A stretch of 8,736 nucleotides of DNA from Bacteroidota bacterium (GTDB lineage Bacteria; Bacteroidota; Bacteroidia; Bacteroidales; UBA4417): positions 1 to 8,736 of the forward strand of contig JAIFMH010000269.1 of assembly GCA_020048595.1 (NCBI GenBank). The letters are read 5' to 3'. The translations under genes were made by a program, and so were the position numbers. The stretch's first letter is position 1. Every line of letters begins with the position of its first letter. The notes under the pieces are model-generated. The model made no database searches. It was not told the origin of the DNA and was given only the letters and a program-made list of their open reading frames with translations. Shown here piece after piece: positions 1 through 7,250 of the stretch.

Positions 1-3000
1 TGAAGTTTGAAAAAGAGACACTTGAAAGTGTTTTCAGTAAAATTGAGGCGAACTCTGAGTTCTCCATCTTTTACAAGAACGAATTAATCTGGAATTCGAA
101 AGAAGTCAGTGGTGAATACAAAAATGCGTTGATCTTTGAAATTCTTGACCAGGTATTGCAAGCTGAAAACCTGACCTACTCGGTAAAGAACAAACTGATC
201 ATGATTGTTCCGAAATCGGATAGAAACCTTGAAAACAACGGTCAGCAGCAAAAATCAGTTTCCGGTAAAGTGACCGATTCTTCTGGAGCTTCGCTTCCTG
301 GAGTTTCTGTTGTACTGAAAGGCACCACAACGGGTGTAATAACTGATGGGGATGGAAAATATTCACTTGCCAGGGTTCCTGAAAATGCGACATTGCAGTT
401 TTCGTTCGTTGGCATGAAGACTAAAGAAGTTGCAGTTGGAGGTAAAATTGCGATTAATGTTACACTCGAAGATGAAACTATTGGTCTTGAAGAAGTGGTG
501 GCCGTTGGCTATGGAACGGTAAGAAAAGGTGATTTAACCGGATCAGTTGCTACCGTATCTGCATCAAACCTAAAAGAAAGAGCAGTTACTTCTTTTGGCG
601 AAGCATTGATTGGGCAGGTTGCAGGAGTACAAATTCAGCAAATTAGCGGCGCTCCTGGAGGGGAAGGATTATCTGTCAGAGTAAGAGGTACTGGCTCAAT
701 TACCCAGTCGAATGAGCCATTATATGTTGTTGATGGTTATCCGATGGAAGGCGGAGCTTTTCGGTTACTCAATCCTTCAGATATCGAAAGTATGCAAATT
801 CTAAAAGATGCTTCTTCGACTGCCATTTATGGATCAAGAGGAGCAAGCGGAGTAGTTATCATCAATACTAAAAAAGGAAAATCTGGTGTTCCAACTTTAA
901 ATTTCAACATGTTTGCCGGAGTTCAGCAGCGCGAAAAAACTATTGAAATGATGAACCGTGACCAGTATGTGGATTGGTTTATTGATGGAAGAAATCAGGC
1001 TTGGCTCGATGCTGCGATTATTTCTTCCGATCCAAATAAAACACCACATTCGATAAACGATCCAATGAGTCGCCGAAAATTATATCCAAGTGCGAATACC
1101 CAGTATTTAATTCCTGATGGAACATCCGGTTCTCTTTACAATTTTTTAGATCCGGCTTCTGTTGCACAAATGCCCGACAATAACTGGCAGGATTTGCTAT
1201 TTAGAAATGCTAAAATGGAGCAATATGAGTTATCCTTTTCAGGTGGAACGGCGAAAACACAATATGCCTTCTCTACAAGCTATATGCAACAAGATGGTAT
1301 AACAATTAATACAGACTATAATCGGTTCAATTTCAAAACAAATATTACCAGCAAAATTACAGATCAATTCCAGGTTGGTATTAATATGAATGCCTATTAT
1401 TCGACTGCCAACGAACAGGCAAATGGTAAAAATGGCCCGATTATGATTGCACTTAACCTGCCTCCAATCTACCCTGCAAGAAATCCGGACGGAACTTACG
1501 GTTCAATGGTTCGAAATCCCGAGATAATTGCCGGCGATGTGGCTAACCCAGTTGGGATTGCTGAGCAGATTACCAATATTCGCAAAAGAAACGGCTGGAT
1601 GGGAACCTTATTTGCCGAATGGGAAGTAATGAAAGACCTGAAATACAAAATAAGCATAAATGGCGGTGTTCAGCAAAATAATCAAAAACAATACCAGCCT
1701 TCCTTTGTCGACTTGGATTCCTCAAAAGCTCCCAGACCGGCTCAGGGCATGAAAGATCTGTCAACTGATGTCGACTGGGTAATTGAACAAACCCTCACTT
1801 ATAATAAAACCTTCGCCGAACTGCACAATTTAACTGTTTTAGCTGGTTATACTTCTCAAAGACATTCATACGACTATGTTTATGGAGAAGCTCGTGGATT
1901 CCCGAATGATAATATATATACGCTAAATGCAGGAACGATGTATCAACTGACAAGTAATGAATCGGAATATTCGATGATTTCTTATTTGTCACGTATTAAT
2001 TATGCTTTTGACAACAAATACTTAATTACGGCAACTTTTCGCACCGATGGATCTTCCCGTTTTGGACAAAATAACAAATGGGGAACTTTCCCTTCAGTAT
2101 CCGTGGGTTGGAGGGTCAACCAAGAGAATTTCATGAAGAAGATTGAGACCATAAATGAATTGAAGATTCGTGCCAGTTATGGGATTGTAGGTAATAACCG
2201 TATTGGAAATTATTCCTCTATCGGATTACTTAGTACTGGATTCTATCCTGTAGGTGATGCTTTGCAGAATACTGTAAATCCAAGCACAATGTCAAACGAA
2301 AATCTGGGATGGGAAAAAACAAAACAGTTAAATTTTGGCTTCGACATGGGATTATTTGAGAACAGGATTCACCTGGAAGCTGATTTTTATGATAGCCAAT
2401 CGCTTGAATTATTGCTTAACGTTCCGGTTCCAAGCATAACAGGCTATTCCAACCAGATGCAGAATGTGGGAAAAGTCCAGAATCGTGGTATGGAATTCCA
2501 GTTGTCAACCAGAAATTTAGTGAAAGAATTTAAATGGTCAAGCGATTTCAACATCTCGTTCAATAAAAACGAAGTGTTGGAGGTTGGACCTGATGGGCGT
2601 CCTATTTTTGGGAGTGTTCCTAATGCGAATAATTCATTCATCACGAAACCAGGTTACCCTATTGCTAGCTTTTATGGCTATGTTTACCAGGGAGTATTCC
2701 AGAATCAGGCAGAACTGGATAAATATCCCCATCTCTCAAGTGATAAAGTGGGCGATGGACGTTACTTGGATGTAAATAAAGATGGAAAGATGGATCAGAA
2801 CGATAAAGACATTATTGGTGATAATAGTCCGACCTTTACTGCTGGATTCAACAACAATTTTTCTTACAAAAACTTCACTCTGGGAGTTCAATTTACCGGA
2901 GTTTACGGTACTCAATTGTTCAGTTTTTTTAAACGTATGGTAGGTATCTATCATGGCGACAGAAACGGAATGATAGAGCAACTCGGACGCTGGCAATCTG

Positions 3001-3332
3001 CTGATGAACCTGGAGATGGAATCCATTTTCGGCCTACACGTACTCCTTCTGGCTGGCAGAGAGATCCTTCTTCTGCCTGGGTGACCGATGCATCTTATGT
3101 GCGATTGCGAAATTTATCTCTTGCTTATGACTTTGATTCAAATAAGATCCAAAGCTTAAGAATGAAAGGATTGCGCCTATATTTAACAGGACAGAACCTT
3201 TTTACGTTAACCAAGTATCCGGGATACGATCCTGACACAAGCAGCCAGGGTGATGGATTATCAAAAGGAGGAGATTACCTCGGATATCCTGTAGCCAGAT
3301 CGGTGATTTTTGGAGTAAATGTAACTTTCTAA
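1..3332 (+). CDS. SusC/RagA-family TonB-dependent outer-membrane transporter with STN domain (5' partial)
   Basis: This is the outer-membrane barrel that, with its SusD partner, imports oligosaccharides using TonB energy. The frame is open from base 3 with no stop, giving 1109 visible residues, and the true start lies left of the window. A TTG at 129 could be taken as the start but falls inside a domain. Bases 3-215 encode an STN (secretin/TonB short N-terminal) domain, for example TLESVFSKIEANSEFSIFY and then an ILDQVLQ...LTYSV...LIMIVP half. Next come a carboxypeptidase-D-regulatory-like domain (about 261-485, VSGKVTDSSGASLPGVSV), a Ton-box-like segment (EEVVAVGYGT, about 493-522), the plug (about 525-885, with LYVVDGYP and AIYGSRGASGVVIINTKKG), and the barrel ending in GVNVTF with a terminal Phe. 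A DVNKDGKMDQND loop (2769-2804) resembles a calcium-binding loop often seen in SusC proteins. The substrate cannot be read from the sequence. The STN domain implies sigma/anti-sigma signalling. Confidence 0.96.
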   Translation, partial: KFEKETLESVFSKIEANSEFSIFYKNELIWNSKEVSGEYKNALIFEILDQVLQAENLTYSVKNKLIMIVPKSDRNLENNGQQQKSVSGKVTDSSGASLPGVSVVLKGTTTGVITDGDGKYSLARVPENATLQFSFVGMKTKEVAVGGKIAINVTLEDETIGLEEVVAVGYGTVRKGDLTGSVATVSASNLKERAVTSFGEALIGQVAGVQIQQISGAPGGEGLSVRVRGTGSITQSNEPLYVVDGYPMEGGAFRLLNPSDIESMQILKDASSTAIYGSRGASGVVIINTKKGKSGVPTLNFNMFAGVQQREKTIEMMNRDQYVDWFIDGRNQAWLDAAIISSDPNKTPHSINDPMSRRKLYPSANTQYLIPDGTSGSLYNFLDPASVAQMPDNNWQDLLFRNAKMEQYELSFSGGTAKTQYAFSTSYMQQDGITINTDYNRFNFKTNITSKITDQFQVGINMNAYYSTANEQANGKNGPIMIALNLPPIYPARNPDGTYGSMVRNPEIIAGDVANPVGIAEQITNIRKRNGWMGTLFAEWEVMKDLKYKISINGGVQQNNQKQYQPSFVDLDSSKAPRPAQGMKDLSTDVDWVIEQTLTYNKTFAELHNLTVLAGYTSQRHSYDYVYGEARGFPNDNIYTLNAGTMYQLTSNESEYSMISYLSRINYAFDNKYLITATFRTDGSSRFGQNNKWGTFPSVSVGWRVNQENFMKKIETINELKIRASYGIVGNNRIGNYSSIGLLSTGFYPVGDALQNTVNPSTMSNENLGWEKTKQLNFGFDMGLFENRIHLEADFYDSQSLELLLNVPVPSITGYSNQMQNVGKVQNRGMEFQLSTRNLVKEFKWSSDFNISFNKNEVLEVGPDGRPIFGSVPNANNSFITKPGYPIASFYGYVYQGVFQNQAELDKYPHLSSDKVGDGRYLDVNKDGKMDQNDKDIIGDNSPTFTAGFNNNFSYKNFTLGVQFTGVYGTQLFSFFKRMVGIYHGDRNGMIEQLGRWQSADEPGDGIHFRPTRTPSGWQRDPSSAWVTDASYVRLRNLSLAYDFDSNKIQSLRMKGLRLYLTGQNLFTLTKYPGYDPDTSSQGDGLSKGGDYLGYPVARSVIFGVNVTF

Positions 3333-3343
3333 ATTTTATATAA

Positions 3344-4912
3344 ATGAAAAAATTATTCATATTTATAACAGGGATAATATTGCTGGTATCCTGCAACCAG
3401 GACTTTATCGAATTGAATCCACCTTCAAGCCTTAATACTTTGGGATTCTATAAGACTCAGGCTGATATGAACCAAGCTGTTTTATCTGCTTATGGAAACT
3501 TGCGCTCTGTTTATAACGGAACTTTCATACGTCTGGGTGAAATACGGTCAGATAATACAACTTTCTCATGGTTGGCTGGTAATCCTGCAAATGAAAAGGG
3601 AATTGACGACTTCGCCTCACCCTTATTGCCAGAAAACGGTTATCCAACAGATTGTTGGAATAATTGCTATAATGTTATCTTGCGCACGAATATTGTCATT
3701 GGAAGAGTTGATCAAGCCACTTTTACCAATGAAAATTTAAAAAACCAATATAAAGCAGAAGCAAAATTCATAAGGGCATTAATGTACTTCTGGTTAAACA
3801 GAACGTTTGGCGGAGTTGCACTCAATGGTCAAATGTTAGGCGTAATAAAGGTTGACAAGGAGATTTCACAAGCAGAAGCCTATGAACTGGAGCGAGCCTC
3901 ACTTCAGGAAATTTATGATTTGATTGTTGAAGACTTGAAATTTGCAGAACAAAATCTACCCGATACTTATGGTGCTTCCGATAAGGGTCGTGTTACAAAA
4001 GGCGGAGCTAAGGGATTATTAGGAAAAGTTTATATGACTATGGCCGGATTTCCGTTAAATAAGGGTAATGAGTACTTTACCCTTGCCAGTCAAAAATTCA
4101 TGGAAGTCATAAACGATTCTAAATATTCATTGGTGACGAGTTATAAAGATTTGTTTGACGTAACAAAAAAGAACAGCAAGGAATCCTTATTTGAAGTTCA
4201 GTATAAAAAGGGAAGTCCGAATGGCGCAACAGGTAGCCCCTGGAATAACGACTTTGCTCCTCGTTTTTCTGATAAAGAAGCTGTTTTGGTTGGAGACAAA
4301 TCAGGAGTGAATGCGCCTACCGGTGATATGTCAAATGCCTATGAAAAAGGAGATCCAAGAAAGTATGTGTCAATGCGTGATGGATGGAAGAACGCAAAAA
4401 CTGGTGCCTTAGAAAACGATAAATATGTTGTTAAATATTATGATATTGCAACAAGTGGAAGAGATAATGGAAACAATTGGATTGAACTTCGGTTGGCAGA
4501 CATTTACCTTATGCATGCTGAAGCCTTGGTTCGCACCAATGGTGACAAATCTGTTGCATTATCATATTTAAACAAAATTCGTCAACGGGCGCGCAATACC
4601 ACAGGTGATCCGAATATTATAAAGCCTGCCGATCTTTTAAAAGATTATTTGCTAAGTGATTTCACTACCGATCAAGCCTTTTTGTTTGCAATTGAGAAAG
4701 AGCGGCGCGTTGAGCTGGCTTTTGAAAATCATCGCTGGTTTGACCTCGTGAGAACCGGAAGAGCTAAAGAGGTAATGATTGCAGAACAGGCTGCTGATGG
4801 ATATGCATCATTTGTATGGAGTGACGATATGTTGGTCTATCCGATCCCGATGACTGTTATGCAGTCAAATCCTGGTAAAATCATTCAAAACAAAGGATAC
4901 ACTCAGTTGTAA
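3344..4912 (+). CDS. SusD/RagB-family glycan-binding surface lipoprotein
   Basis: This is the partner lid of the SusC transporter, a surface lipoprotein that captures glycan and closes over the barrel. It starts 11 bases after the susC stop, so the two are surely co-transcribed. The spacer is A/T-rich without a clear Shine-Dalgarno site, as is usual in Bacteroidota. The 522-residue length is normal for the family. A short lipoprotein signal ends in LVSC with the acylated Cys at residue 17, and acidic residues follow (QDFIE), fitting a surface-export signal. Family landmarks are the N-terminal LNPPSSLNT, the helical TPR-like region with AEAKFIRALMYFWLNRTFGG, RLADIYLMHAEA at residues 383-394, IEKERRVELAFENHRWFDLVR ending near residue 470, and the C-terminal YPIP...NPGKIIQNKGY. 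No frame damage is seen. The bound glycan is unknown. Confidence 0.96.
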   Translation: MKKLFIFITGIILLVSCNQDFIELNPPSSLNTLGFYKTQADMNQAVLSAYGNLRSVYNGTFIRLGEIRSDNTTFSWLAGNPANEKGIDDFASPLLPENGYPTDCWNNCYNVILRTNIVIGRVDQATFTNENLKNQYKAEAKFIRALMYFWLNRTFGGVALNGQMLGVIKVDKEISQAEAYELERASLQEIYDLIVEDLKFAEQNLPDTYGASDKGRVTKGGAKGLLGKVYMTMAGFPLNKGNEYFTLASQKFMEVINDSKYSLVTSYKDLFDVTKKNSKESLFEVQYKKGSPNGATGSPWNNDFAPRFSDKEAVLVGDKSGVNAPTGDMSNAYEKGDPRKYVSMRDGWKNAKTGALENDKYVVKYYDIATSGRDNGNNWIELRLADIYLMHAEALVRTNGDKSVALSYLNKIRQRARNTTGDPNIIKPADLLKDYLLSDFTTDQAFLFAIEKERRVELAFENHRWFDLVRTGRAKEVMIAEQAADGYASFVWSDDMLVYPIPMTVMQSNPGKIIQNKGYTQL

Positions 4913-4918
4913 AAATAT

Positions 4919-4952
4919 TCTGGAGTCTTACGATTAAGAGTAAGACTCCAGA
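4919..4952 (+). terminator. Strong hairpin after susD, probable transcription terminator
   Basis: Bases 4919-4931 (TCTGGAGTCTTAC) and 4940-4952 (GTAAGACTCCAGA) are perfect reverse complements: a 13-bp stem with an 8-base loop, beginning 7 bases after the susD stop. The downstream flank is A/T-rich (ccttaagaatattattat) but has no clean T-run. On the minus strand the hairpin is followed by AATATTTTT, so it may also stop transcription coming from the right. It could instead be a partial attenuator or 3'-end stabiliser that lets some transcript read on towards the sulfatase. Confidence 0.7.
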
Positions 4953-4973
4953 CCTTAAGAATATTATTATGAA

Positions 4974-5062
4974 ACGAACATGTTGCGCGACAACGCAAAC
5001 ACCAATGAATTGGAACGAAGTGGAAATCCGCGAAGCGAAATAATTTTCAGCAACATGTGAGT
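4974..5062. repeat. Small inverted-repeat block of unknown nature
   Basis: ACATGTTGC at 4978-4986 and GCAACATGT at 5050-5058 are perfect 9-base inverted repeats. Extended to 4974-4986 and 5050-5062 they match at 11 of 13 positions. The roughly 63 bases between them hold smaller palindromes: TTGCG/CGCAA (4983-4987 and 4994-4998) and CCAAT-GA-ATTGG (5002-5013). Another short stem, TCCCG/CGGGA (5065-5069 and 5078-5082), lies just outside. No target-site duplication, transposase or recognisable family is visible. It could be a miniature repeat, a structured RNA, or chance structure in decayed DNA. Confidence 0.35.
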
Positions 5063-5430
5063 TCTCCCGCTATTAACCGGGACAAGCTATCAGGCAATTA
5101 AAAACAAATTATCTTCTGATGAATTAAAACAAAAAAAAATGTTTTAGTCTGATTCTATATATGATTTTTCACAACCAATTTATTATGCCATTCGTAATGA
5201 ACAAGCTTTAGAATTAGTCGGCGAAGGTTTCCTTTTCTTTGATTTAAATCGATGGGAAAAGGAATATGTCCTGATTAAGTTAAAGTCTTCGCGTCTTGAA
5301 CTTATATCAGGTGCCACCTTCTGTATCTACCGGAAGATTTGACAAAATTCAAGAGTACGGGCTGCTGTAGCCAATTCCCACATCAGAGATTAACGGAAAT
5401 TCTTTGATAAAACAGAATCGTGACTATTAA
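5061..5430 (+). pseudogene. C-terminal relic of a second, divergent susD-like gene
   Basis: About 120 codons of a SusD C-terminus remain. The frame through 5064-5260 reads TSYQAIKNKLSSDELKQKKM, hits a TAG stop at 5145-5147, and continues with YYAIRNEQALELVGEGF and FFDLNRW (5238-5255), the classic SusD 'IRNER..EL.GEG..FFDL.RW' block. The frame then shifts by one base between about 5256 and 5284. The new frame reads GRFDKIQEYGLL, a TAG at 5368-5370 where relatives usually have Trp or Tyr, then PIPTSEINGNSLIKQNRDY and a TAA at 5428-5430, matching the usual SusD ending. The distance from FFDL to the end (about 63 codons) is close to that of the intact SusD here (57). It differs too much from the intact neighbour to be a recent duplicate. 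The N-terminal three quarters are missing and the left edge near 5061-5085 is approximate. A nine-A run (5131-5139) lies next to the first stop. Confidence 0.82.
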
Positions 5431-5625
5431 AAGATTTATTTGTAATGGTGACCGGCATTGGCAATATGTTACACACTGGGAAAGTACTAACCTTTGGGAG
5501 TTTGGTTGTGGTGCCGGCACTGATTACGCGGCCGTGTCTTCAATGAAAACGATACTTCTATCTTGAAGTTTCAGCATTTTGACGTAGATGGAAATGTTGT
5601 ACATGAGGAAATATTTAAACGATGA
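5431..5625 (+). pseudogene. C-terminal relic of a PhoD-like metallophosphoesterase
   Basis: Starting directly at the end of the susD relic, one frame (about 5429-5535) reads KRFICNGDRHWQYVTHW and LWEFGCGAGTDYAA. After a one-base shift near 5530-5538 a second frame reads VFNENDTSILKFQHFDVDG and continues through NVVHEEIFKR to a TGA at 5623-5625. NGDRHWQYV followed by LWEFGCGAGTD resembles the last metal-binding motif and following strand of PhoD-like (alkaline phosphatase D) calcineurin-type phosphoesterases, in which this block lies near the C-terminus. The rest of the catalytic domain is absent, so no active enzyme can be made. The ancestral stop overlaps the sulfatase start codon as ATGA, which points to former translational coupling. 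Family assignment is from recalled motif similarity. That it is degraded coding sequence is surer than the exact family. Confidence 0.6.
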
Positions 5626-7238
5626 AAAATATAATAAGTAAAGTAGGATATTTATTTAAATTATCTTCTACTCTAGCTTTGGGTACAACTACTTTTTCTT
5701 CCTGTCAGCAAAAAGAATCAGGAGATAAAAATGATTTACCCAATATAGTAGTAATATTTGCGGACGACATGGGCTACGGGGATGTTTCAGCATTAAATCC
5801 GGATGCCAAAGTTTCTACACCAGCGATAGACCAGCTCGCTGACAATGGAATAATTTTTACCAATGCCCATGCAAGTGGGTCGGTATGCACACCATCGCGT
5901 TATGGTTTACTAACCGGCAGATACGCATTCAGGAGACAGGAAAGTGAAGGTTCTGCTCCATGGGGATATCTTCCACCTTTTATAGAGTCTGGCCGGGAGA
6001 CACTGGCAACTATTCTAAAAAAGAAAGGATACACAACAGCCTGTATTGGAAAATGGCATTTGGGATTAACCTGGCCGACCTCAGATGGTTATGGAAATGT
6101 TAAGGTATTAAATCAAAAAACCAGACGTACCAATATTGAGTATGAAAAGCCGGTACTGGGTGGTCCCAATGATTATGGATTTGATTATTCATTTATTCAT
6201 CCTGCATCCACGGATATGCCACCCTATATGTTTTTGCGGAACACGCAGGTAGTTGATCCTGAAATTGTATTAACCACTGATGTTTATACCAGTATTTCTG
6301 AAAAAACAAAATTAGACTGGGATTCCAATAAGGTTGATACTAATGAAGGAGATGTTTATTGGGGTAGAGGTGTTTGGTGGAGAAGGGGAGAAATGTCACG
6401 TTCCTTCAGGCTGGAGGAATGTTTGCCTCGAATACTGGATGAAGGACTTTCCTATATTGAGAGACAGGTAACAGAGCACCCAACGAATCCATTTTTTTTA
6501 TATCTGTCACTTACTGGTCCGCATACTCCGTGGTTGCCTTCCAAACCATTCGATGAAAAATCTCCAATGAATTATTACAGCAATTTTATTATGAATATTG
6601 ATAATGTTGTGGAACAGGTAACAAAAACACTGAAAGAACTGGGAGCAGATGAGAATACTATTGTGATTTTCTCTAGTGATAATGGCGCTCCCTGGCCCAA
6701 AGAAGACATTGAAAGGTATAACCACAATTCCAATCAGGGTCGGCGGGGCCAAAAAGGAGATGTTTGGGATGGGGGCCACCACATACCATTAATCATTTCC
6801 TGGCCATCCAATATCAACCCCGGCAATAAATATGATCATCTGGTAAGCCTGACGGATGTGTTCGCAACCTTTGCAGAGCTAACCGACCAGGATATGTCCG
6901 ATGAAAGCGGCGAGGACAGTTTCAGTTTCTTTCATGTTCTCGAAGGTAAAACGGATAAAATCACTCGTCCAGAAAGTATGATGATACACCACTCATCAGG
7001 GGGTTTATACGGGATACGTAAGAATGGCTGGAAGTTCATTGATGGTCTGGGATCAGGTGGATTTACTGCACCTGGTAGAGTGCAACCATTACCTGGAAGA
7101 CCTACAGGACAACTATATAATATTAACGATGATCCTCTTGAATCAGAGAATCTTTTTCAGGAAAACAAGCAAATAGTTAATGAATTGAAGTGGAAACTTG
7201 ATACAATTATTAAACAAGGGCACAGCCGTTTGAAATAA
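5622..7238 (+). CDS. S1-family (formylglycine-dependent) sulfatase, probable lipoprotein
   Basis: It hydrolyses a sulfate ester, most likely on an imported or surface-bound glycan. The N-terminus is lipoprotein-like, with the possible lipobox FSSC and Cys at residue 28, placing it in the periplasm or on the outer membrane. The lipobox is weak because Phe occupies -3. Visible S1 landmarks are ADDMGYGD with the metal-binding D48-D49, the catalytic motif C89-T-P-S-R93 (Cys becomes formylglycine) followed by LLTGR, GKWHLG (143-148), SLTGPHTPW with H301, SSDNG (D353-N354), and RRGQKGDVWDGGHHIP with K378. The C-terminal end has GQLYNINDDPLESENL, typical of arylsulfatase A-type proteins. At 538 residues it is full length with no missing key residue. 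ATG 5622 overlaps the stop of the preceding relic, and GAGGAA lies 11 bases upstream (5605-5610). The maturation enzyme (anSME or FGE) is not in the window. Subfamily and exact substrate cannot be assigned by eye. Confidence 0.95.
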   Translation: MKNIISKVGYLFKLSSTLALGTTTFSSCQQKESGDKNDLPNIVVIFADDMGYGDVSALNPDAKVSTPAIDQLADNGIIFTNAHASGSVCTPSRYGLLTGRYAFRRQESEGSAPWGYLPPFIESGRETLATILKKKGYTTACIGKWHLGLTWPTSDGYGNVKVLNQKTRRTNIEYEKPVLGGPNDYGFDYSFIHPASTDMPPYMFLRNTQVVDPEIVLTTDVYTSISEKTKLDWDSNKVDTNEGDVYWGRGVWWRRGEMSRSFRLEECLPRILDEGLSYIERQVTEHPTNPFFLYLSLTGPHTPWLPSKPFDEKSPMNYYSNFIMNIDNVVEQVTKTLKELGADENTIVIFSSDNGAPWPKEDIERYNHNSNQGRRGQKGDVWDGGHHIPLIISWPSNINPGNKYDHLVSLTDVFATFAELTDQDMSDESGEDSFSFFHVLEGKTDKITRPESMMIHHSSGGLYGIRKNGWKFIDGLGSGGFTAPGRVQPLPGRPTGQLYNINDDPLESENLFQENKQIVNELKWKLDTIIKQGHSRLK

Positions 7239-7250
7239 CTCTAATAATAA

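Noticed and set aside
2769..2804. DVNKDGKMDQND as a dockerin or EF-hand domain
   Set aside because: A single DxNxDG loop is a common insertion in SusC barrel loops; there is no second repeat, so no separate domain is called.
2736..3026. 96-codon open frame on the minus strand inside SusC
   Set aside because: It overlaps well-conserved SusC barrel sequence in antisense and shows no independent evidence of coding.
129..3332. TTG at 129 as the SusC start codon
   Set aside because: The frame is open to base 3 and the upstream codons encode the first half of an STN domain; the true start is outside the window.
4969..5043. Tiny 24-codon ORF (ATG 4969 to TAA) after the hairpin
   Set aside because: It lies inside the inverted-repeat block, has no recognisable features or supported ribosome binding site, and is short enough to arise by chance.
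5441..5545. ORF starting at ATG 5445 (MVTGIGNMLHTGK...) in the relic zone
   Set aside because: The alternative frame over the same bases spells the PhoD-like GDRHWQYV motif, whereas this frame has no recognisable features and ends after about 34 codons.
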